The notes under the pieces were generated by a model. It had not been told where the DNA came from. It searched no databases and was given only the letters and a program-made list of their open reading frames with translations. A DNA stretch of 48,051 nt from Chloroflexota bacterium (GTDB taxonomy: Bacteria > Chloroflexota > Anaerolineae > Caldilineales > Caldilineaceae): contig QEUW01000070.1 in the NCBI GenBank assembly GCA_003577005.1, positions 1 to 48,051 of the forward strand, in the 5' to 3' direction. The stretch's first letter is position 1, and each line of letters begins with the position of its first letter. A program made the translations under genes and the position numbers. Positions 43,172-48,051 of the stretch are shown piece after piece.

Positions 43172-44377
43172 ATGACTGTACAAAGCTCGTTCAGCTATGC
43201 TGGGCTTTTTGCGCGCCAATCGGCCGAGCCACGGGCGGTGGGGCAACCCCGCCGCGGCAAGTATGACTTCGCCGTCGCCTATCCCGACCCGGCCTCGCTG
43301 CCGCTGGACGAACTGGTGAGCGGGCTGCAAGAGGCGCTGGCCGCCGAAGGCCGCGACCTGGCGATCTACGGCCATCCGCAAGGTTACCGGCCCCTGCGCG
43401 AGTATGTGGCAAACAAGCTGGCGCGCGACCGCGCCATCCACGTCACGCCCGACGACATCATCCTGGGCGATGGCTCTGGCCAGCCGATCCACATGGTCTG
43501 CGAGACGCTGGTGGACCCCGGCGATGTGCTGCTGACCGAGGATTACGTTTACAGCGGCACGCTCCAGCAGATGCGCCGTTTCCGCGCCGACATCCGTGGG
43601 GTGCCGACGGATGAGGCGGGCATGTTGCCTGACGAACTGGAACGCATCATCGTGCAGGCGCGCAACGAGGGGAAGCCGCCCAAATTTCTCTACACCGTCC
43701 CCACCTTTCAGAACCCGCAAGGGTGGACGATGACGCTGGAACGGCGCAAGGCGCTGGTGGCGCTTTCTCAGCAATACGATGTGCCGATCCTGGAGGATGA
43801 CTGTTACGTCGATCTGCGCTTCGAGGGGCAGGATGTGCCCTCGCTTTACTCGCTCGACGGCACAGGCCGGGTGATGTATGTGGCCTCGTTTTCCAAGATT
43901 ATTGCACCGGGAATGCGGTTGGGCTATCTGACCGCGCCACGGGAACTGCTTCAGCGGGCGCTGGCGGCCAAGAGCGGCGGCTCGGTCAATACCTTTGCCG
44001 CCTTTGCCGTCCATCGCTTTGCCACCGGCCAGTTGGGGTCGCACATCGAGGTGATCAACGATATCCAGCGGGTCAAGCGCGATGCCATGCTCACCGCGCT
44101 CGCTGAGCACTTCGACGGCGACGCCACCTGGAGCCGTCCCGAAGGCGGTCTCTTCATCTGGCTCAAGCTGCCGGAAGGCGCCGACACCGCCGCGGTGCGC
44201 GACAAAATTCTAGAGATCGACGACGTAGGCTACCACCCTGGCAGCAATTTTGCGCCCGATGCTGTCTCGGGCAAAAACTACGCCCGCCTCTGTTTTGGCT
44301 ACAACACGCCAGAGGAGATCCACGAGGGCATCCGCCGTCTGGCCGCAGCCTTCCGCCGCGAGGGCATCCTGGCGTAA
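43172..44377 (+). CDS. PLP-dependent aminotransferase, class I/II (2-aminoadipate type)
   Basis: A 401-residue fold-type I aminotransferase related to LysN and the catalytic part of MocR regulators. The Schiff-base lysine is K242 (VASFSKIIAPGMRLGY). YGHPQGYRPLREYVA near 66-80, the VPTFQNPQG block near 176-184 and LEDDCYVDLRF near 207-217 are typical. It transfers amino groups between an amino acid and a keto acid in the cytoplasm. There is no N-terminal GntR domain, so it is an enzyme rather than a regulator. AAAGGAG before the ATG at 43172 decides the start over an upstream frame. Confidence 0.88.
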   Translation: MTVQSSFSYAGLFARQSAEPRAVGQPRRGKYDFAVAYPDPASLPLDELVSGLQEALAAEGRDLAIYGHPQGYRPLREYVANKLARDRAIHVTPDDIILGDGSGQPIHMVCETLVDPGDVLLTEDYVYSGTLQQMRRFRADIRGVPTDEAGMLPDELERIIVQARNEGKPPKFLYTVPTFQNPQGWTMTLERRKALVALSQQYDVPILEDDCYVDLRFEGQDVPSLYSLDGTGRVMYVASFSKIIAPGMRLGYLTAPRELLQRALAAKSGGSVNTFAAFAVHRFATGQLGSHIEVINDIQRVKRDAMLTALAEHFDGDATWSRPEGGLFIWLKLPEGADTAAVRDKILEIDDVGYHPGSNFAPDAVSGKNYARLCFGYNTPEEIHEGIRRLAAAFRREGILA

Positions 44378-44425
44378 ACTGCGTATGATCCACAGATTTT
44401 TTCTCTATTTTTGCCGATTTGATTC

Positions 44426-44491
44426 AACGCAAAGACGCAGAGGAGCAAAGACGCAAAGCTAACCTGGGTAAATTCTTTGCGTCTTTGCGTT
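44426..44491. terminator. Bidirectional hairpin between convergent genes
   Basis: GCAAAGACGCAAAG (44445-44458) pairs with CTTTGCGTCTTTGC (44475-44488), followed by GTTAAAA. A second left copy (AACGCAAAGACGC, 44426-44438) can pair with the same right arm, giving two alternative stems. It lies between the aminotransferase and Ldh2 stops. Confidence 0.65.
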
Positions 44492-44553
44492 AAAAGGACA
44501 AACATAGAGATTTTTTGTCTATAATCTGTGCAATCTGTAGATAAATCTTTACT

Positions 44554-45633
44554 CTATTGATAACGAGTGAGGTCGCTCGCCTCGACGATCTCCTGGCCCG
44601 TCGGCACGCTGAGTTTTGCGGCGCACTCATTGAGTTGATCGTGGATCGTCGTGGGGAGGGGCACGCCTTCGGCCAGGCGCTGGCGGCGGTTGCGCGCCTC
44701 GAAGTCGCCGGGGACGATGATTTCGTCAACGCCGGGCGCCGGTGACAGCGACTTGATGCCGTCGAGAAAGCTGCGGACGTGTAGTTGGTACTGTTCCAGC
44801 GGGGTGAAGGCGGCGATGTTGACCACCTGCATATAGGCCCCCCCCATGCCCTGATTTTCGAGGTCGAAGTTGCCGGCCAGACCACCAAAAAGACACATGG
44901 TCAACGAGAGCGCAAAGCCCTTGTGTTTGGCAAAGGGCAGTAGATAGCCACCCTCATAGAAATCGTGCGGGTTGGTGGTCGGGTTGCCCTGGTGGTCGAG
45001 GATCACGCCTTCAGGCATGGGCAGCCCTTTGCTGCGCGCCACTTGAATCTTGCCCTCTGCCATGACACTGGTGGCGTAGTCGAGCACAAAGGGTGTATCA
45101 TCCCCTGTGGGCGCCCCGATCGCCAGCGGATTGGTACCCAGCACCCCCGCCCCAGCGCCGCCGCCATAGGCCACAACGCGGTTGGCATTGCGCCGGCTCC
45201 CAGAGCCCACCATGACCATGCCCAGGCAGCCAGCGTGCGCCGCCATCTCGGCATACTCGCCCAACCGGCCCACGTGCCCTACCTGGGTAAAGGTGACGCA
45301 ACAGACATTTTCTCGCCGCGCCTTGTCGATGGCCTGGCTCATGGCCCGTTTGGCCGTCAGATGGCCGAAGCCGCTCTGCCCGTCGATGACCAGCAGATTT
45401 GGCGCTTCTTTGACCACTTGCGGCTCGGCGGCGGGTTGCAGTGTCCCCACCTCGATCATGCGTAGATAGGCCGGCACACGCAGCACCCCATGCGAGTCGT
45501 GCCCGGCCAGGTTGGAATTGACGAGGATGCCCGCCACATCATCGGCAGTCGCCCGCGGTGCACCGGCAGCCGTAAAGAGCCGTCGCGCCAACGCGTGGAG
45601 ATAGGGAGCTGGCAAATTGTGTGTTTCGATCAT
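44554..45633 (-). CDS. Ldh2-family malate/L-lactate-type dehydrogenase
   Basis: A 359-residue NAD(P)-dependent 2-hydroxyacid dehydrogenase of the Ldh2/MDH2 family, unrelated to Rossmann-type lactate dehydrogenase. Marks: AGHDSHGVLRVPAYL at about 43-57 (H48 catalytic), the VGHVGRLGEYAEMAA block, GTNPLAIGAP and the GGYLLPFAKHKGFALSL segment. It would oxidise malate, sulfolactate, ureidoglycolate or a sugar-derived hydroxy acid. The ATG at 45633 has GAGG five bases upstream. It follows the MFS gene on the same strand after 43 bases, so the two are likely one operon. Confidence 0.87.
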   Translation of the reverse strand: MIETHNLPAPYLHALARRLFTAAGAPRATADDVAGILVNSNLAGHDSHGVLRVPAYLRMIEVGTLQPAAEPQVVKEAPNLLVIDGQSGFGHLTAKRAMSQAIDKARRENVCCVTFTQVGHVGRLGEYAEMAAHAGCLGMVMVGSGSRRNANRVVAYGGGAGAGVLGTNPLAIGAPTGDDTPFVLDYATSVMAEGKIQVARSKGLPMPEGVILDHQGNPTTNPHDFYEGGYLLPFAKHKGFALSLTMCLFGGLAGNFDLENQGMGGAYMQVVNIAAFTPLEQYQLHVRSFLDGIKSLSPAPGVDEIIVPGDFEARNRRQRLAEGVPLPTTIHDQLNECAAKLSVPTGQEIVEASDLTRYQ

Positions 45634-45676
45634 GATCCTCGACCCCTTCAATCAATAAATGTGTGGATTCAGATGT

Positions 45677-46957
45677 CTACAACCATGGAAAACGAAAGCG
45701 GATCGGCCAGCGATAGCGCGTAACCCGATGTGGTTGGACGGGCACGGGTGCATCGATCCGCCCAAACATCACCCACGCCGTCGCCATGAGCACCATGCTC
45801 AACACGAAGATCCCGGTCATCGGCACGCCCAGTGTCAACAGGCCAACGCCCAGGTAGGGCACGACCATCCCGCGCAAACCTACCACCGTCCCCTGTACGG
45901 CGGCATATTCGGTCACCCGTTCGGGGTCGGCCAGTTGGATGCCGGCAGTGATCAGCCCCATATCCCACCCGGCGTTGATGATCCCTTGCGCCATAAAGGC
46001 CGGCAGCAACACCCATGCGTTTTGCGCCCAGATGTATGAGAAGGGCACGATAAGAGCGATCAGAATATTGGCGCGGAAAACCCAAACCCCGCCATATTGA
46101 TCCACCAGCCGCCCCCAGATGACATAGCCCAGCAGCCAGCAGGCCGATTGCGACAACCCCAACAGCCCCAGGTGCGAATACGAGAGGTGCAGCCGGTCCA
46201 CCTGGACGAGGGGATAGAGCGTCCACGACATGAGCGCACCCGTGCCGTAGAAGGCAAAACTGCGCAAGTAAAAGGCAAACCGTTTATCCTCGCGCAGGAT
46301 GCGCCAGAGTTCGGCCAGCGTCCGCGTCTGGCGCGCCGGCAACGGCCCCTCGTTGACGACGAGGCGGGTAAAAAGCAGAGTGGCTGTGATGCCAAAGAGC
46401 GCACCCATGGGAAAGAGCACGCGATAGCCTAGATGGTCCAGCGCCCAACCGGCCAGCGGGGTGATCAGCATCACCGCCGCAATGCGCCCCACTCGTACCA
46501 GCGACATTACCTTGCCGCGCACTTCGCCCGGATAGATCCGCTGGATGATGCGCATGTAGCCAGGGTTGGGAAACGCCTCCAGCAGCCAGAAGACCGTACC
46601 CAGCATCAGCATCCAGACCGGGTTGACGGTAAAGGCATAGAGTAAAAAGAGCGAGCGCCCGACCAACCACGAGACGGTGATCACATTCATGGTGCGGCGA
46701 CGACGCATCAGCACGATGCTAAAGGCGGTCAGCACCGAGCCGACAAATTGCTGCGAGGTGTAGAAGGCAATCATCTCTGGGGTGGCTCCGGCGCGCCGGA
46801 GCACAACGGGGATAAAGGGCAGGGTTGCGGCAAAGAAGACCCCGTATGCCAGCGCTGAAGCCATCTCGGTGTGCATGTTCTGGCGCACATCCGCGGCCAA
46901 TGCTCCAGTAAAGCGGGATTCAAGCCAGGCGCCCACCCCTTTGATTGAGGTGATCAT
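45677..46957 (-). CDS. Major facilitator superfamily transporter
   Basis: A 426-residue membrane protein with about 11-12 hydrophobic helices in two halves; the loop between them (TRTLAELWRILREDKRF) is short and charged. No binding-site signature allows a substrate to be named. It lies directly upstream of the Ldh2 gene, so it may import the hydroxy acid or sugar acid used by that enzyme. The ATG at 46957 has no obvious ribosome site. Confidence 0.85.
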   Translation of the reverse strand: MITSIKGVGAWLESRFTGALAADVRQNMHTEMASALAYGVFFAATLPFIPVVLRRAGATPEMIAFYTSQQFVGSVLTAFSIVLMRRRRTMNVITVSWLVGRSLFLLYAFTVNPVWMLMLGTVFWLLEAFPNPGYMRIIQRIYPGEVRGKVMSLVRVGRIAAVMLITPLAGWALDHLGYRVLFPMGALFGITATLLFTRLVVNEGPLPARQTRTLAELWRILREDKRFAFYLRSFAFYGTGALMSWTLYPLVQVDRLHLSYSHLGLLGLSQSACWLLGYVIWGRLVDQYGGVWVFRANILIALIVPFSYIWAQNAWVLLPAFMAQGIINAGWDMGLITAGIQLADPERVTEYAAVQGTVVGLRGMVVPYLGVGLLTLGVPMTGIFVLSMVLMATAWVMFGRIDAPVPVQPHRVTRYRWPIRFRFPWL

Positions 46958-46981
46958 AAGTGCTAAATGCGTCCTTGCGCT

Positions 46982-47001
46982 TTATCACGGCAGAGTGATA
47001 A
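46982..47001. repeat. Short dyad upstream of the MFS gene
   Basis: TTATCAC (46982) and GTGATAA (46995) form a 7-bp dyad with a 6-base centre, 25 bases upstream of the MFS ATG. It is a fair operator candidate for a local repressor. Confidence 0.4.
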
Positions 47002-47082
47002 GGGTGATAGCTCCATTTAACCGCAAACTGAGCAAGCACGCAAACAGCAATACAGCCCCGCCGTAGCGCGGACAGAGATCCA

Positions 47083-47113
47083 GGTGCGATGCACTTTCAA
47101 AGTGCGTTGCACC
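47083..47113. repeat. Double-palindrome repeat (copy 6), single pair
   Basis: GGTGCGATGCACT, a TTCAA spacer, then AGTGCGTTGCACC. Outside it AACAGCAATACAG (47044) and CTGGGTTGCTGTT (47125-47137) are imperfect inverted copies. It lies between the MFS and HIBADH-like genes. Confidence 0.75.
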
Positions 47114-47227
47114 GCCGGATGGCCCTGGGTTGCTGTTTTACTGACTGTTCTTGATCGACATGGCTGCCCCGCAGGGTGGTGAGATGATACAGCATCATGA
47201 ATCGCAAATCTAGGTACAAACAGGTAT

Positions 47228-48051
47228 TCACACCCTTTTACTTAACTCACGCCAAAACGAGGGCGCCGGACGATGGTCATCGATAACCACCCGCTCCCCG
47301 ACATCGCAAAAGTGGTAGAGCAACTCGGTCAGCGGCAGCGGGAAGCCGGCTGCTTTGGCCGCTTCGATAAAGTAAGGCAGTTCGCGGAACTTGACCCCCA
47401 CCTTGTCGCCGTGACCCTCCACCACCTGGCCTGCCGTGGCGTGAAAGTCTACCCGCCAGCGGCCCGTGTTGCCCAGTGCCTGGCGGATGACCGCTGCATC
47501 CACCCCGGCGTTGACGCCAAAGGCCAGCGCTTCGAGATAGGCGGCATTGCCTAACCCCATCATCAACTGGTTAACGCCTTTGACGATCTGCCCACTGCCC
47601 ACCGGCCCGCAGTAGGTGATGCGCTCATCGCCACCGCCGATGGCGATGAAGATGGGCATGCAGCGTTGCACCGTCTCGTCCGGCCCGCCGAGGAAGATGT
47701 AGAGTTGCCGCCGTTCCACGCCACCCGGCCCACCGCTCACGGGCGCATCGAGCAGGTCAACATCCCGCCGGGCAAACTCTTCTGCCAGGGCGCGGAACTT
47801 GTGTACAGCAGTGGTGCCCAGATCGATGACGATCTGTCCGGCGTGTGTATTGGGCAGAATTTCGTGTTCAGCGACTGTGAGAAAGGTTTGTGAACTGGGC
47901 AGGCTGGTCAACACGATGTCGCTCTGGGCGACCACGGCGGCCACATCGTGCTTGGGTCTCATGCCGGCCTCCACACATGCGGCCAGCCGGTCAACGTCCA
48001 GGTCAAAGCCGCACACAGTGTAGCCAGCAGCCAGCAGATTGCGCACCATGG
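47228..48051 (-). CDS. 3-hydroxyisobutyrate dehydrogenase-like enzyme, N-terminus cut by window edge
   Basis: At least 274 residues of a beta-hydroxyacid dehydrogenase. The first visible residues (MVRNLLAAGYTVCGFDLD) follow what would be the GxGxMG nucleotide loop, so the real start lies a few codons beyond the window and the first ATG at 48049 is internal. Later marks are the LLDAPVSGG substrate block and GSGQIVKGVNQLM with the catalytic lysine. The family oxidises 3-hydroxyisobutyrate, tartronate semialdehyde or related hydroxy acids with NAD. Glycerate or sugar-acid metabolism would fit the neighbourhood. Confidence 0.87.
   Translation of the reverse strand, partial: MVRNLLAAGYTVCGFDLDVDRLAACVEAGMRPKHDVAAVVAQSDIVLTSLPSSQTFLTVAEHEILPNTHAGQIVIDLGTTAVHKFRALAEEFARRDVDLLDAPVSGGPGGVERRQLYIFLGGPDETVQRCMPIFIAIGGGDERITYCGPVGSGQIVKGVNQLMMGLGNAAYLEALAFGVNAGVDAAVIRQALGNTGRWRVDFHATAGQVVEGHGDKVGVKFRELPYFIEAAKAAGFPLPLTELLYHFCDVGERVVIDDHRPAPSFWRELSKRV

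Noticed and set aside
43169..44110. Minus-strand 313-codon frame opposite the aminotransferase
   Set aside because: Antisense shadow without a start site; the plus strand has all pyridoxal enzyme motifs.
44401..44540. Considered a small RNA gene because of repeated AAAGACGC blocks
   Set aside because: It lies exactly between two convergent stops and is fully explained as a terminator-like hairpin.

Overview
The window reads as about 48 kb of chromosome from a high-GC, gene-dense bacterium. I would place it in the Chloroflexota (Anaerolineae/Caldilineales-like). Grounds: family mix (DUF4058, Uma2-type nuclease, DUF3524/QTMAN glycosyltransferase, AlkZ-like winged-helix protein, type IIG/ISP-like restriction enzyme without a separate specificity subunit) and intergenic spaces rich in palindromes. 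No rRNA, tRNA, CRISPR array, phage module or complete insertion sequence was recognised, so the placement is an inference.

Layout. 1-4.6 kb: a translationally coupled pair of secreted or membrane proteins (left one cut by the edge), biotin ligase, a membrane-anchored M23 peptidase, and trmD. 4.8-9.4 kb (minus): a carboxylate-amine ligase (YbdK type) with a circularly permuted ATP-grasp enzyme, a purine nucleoside phosphorylase and a Xer-type recombinase. 9.6-13.1 kb (plus): a 712-residue protein with about sixty cysteines, a PflA-like radical SAM enzyme and a small unknown. 13.1-22 kb: DUF4058, an AlkZ-like protein, an Ap4A phosphorylase-like HIT protein, a small unknown, then on the minus strand an extended SDR, a QTMAN-like glycosyltransferase and an overlapping FtsX-type permease. 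22-27 kb: a YjhG-type sugar-acid dehydratase, a Uma2 nuclease, an AT-richer HNH nuclease and a DgoD-like dehydratase. 27.6-36 kb (plus): an unknown gene plus nucleotidyltransferase pair (toxin-antitoxin-like), a SWIM zinc-finger protein, a gamma-glutamyltransferase and a restriction-methylation gene broken by one extra G. 36-48 kb: a catabolic neighbourhood (two TIM-barrel epimerases, two SDRs, creatininase, amidohydrolase, PLP aminotransferase, Ldh2-type dehydrogenase, MFS carrier, 3-hydroxyisobutyrate dehydrogenase-like enzyme) with a vapBC-type module inside it.

The genes suggest a heterotroph oxidising uronic or aldonic acids: the uronate-dehydrogenase-like SDR would feed YjhG/DgoD-type dehydratases, and the 36-48 kb enzymes would handle related sugars, hydroxy acids and amides. 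Transport and regulatory genes for this are mostly absent from the window.

The most unusual signal is non-coding. A 13-base unit, GGTGC-NNN-GCACC, which is itself palindromic, occurs in pairs that fold into larger hairpins, and those often sit again in pairs. Six intergenic loci carry it (near 0.9, 4.7, 32.3, 35.8, 37.9 and 47.1 kb). At 37.8-38.0 kb the array lies in a 137-bp segment with imperfect terminal inverted repeats and an 8-bp flanking direct repeat, and that segment itself lies in the loop of another long inverted repeat. This looks like a small non-autonomous mobile element. A second hairpin family (core AGTTCGCAYG) and many locus-specific perfect inverted repeats also sit between genes.
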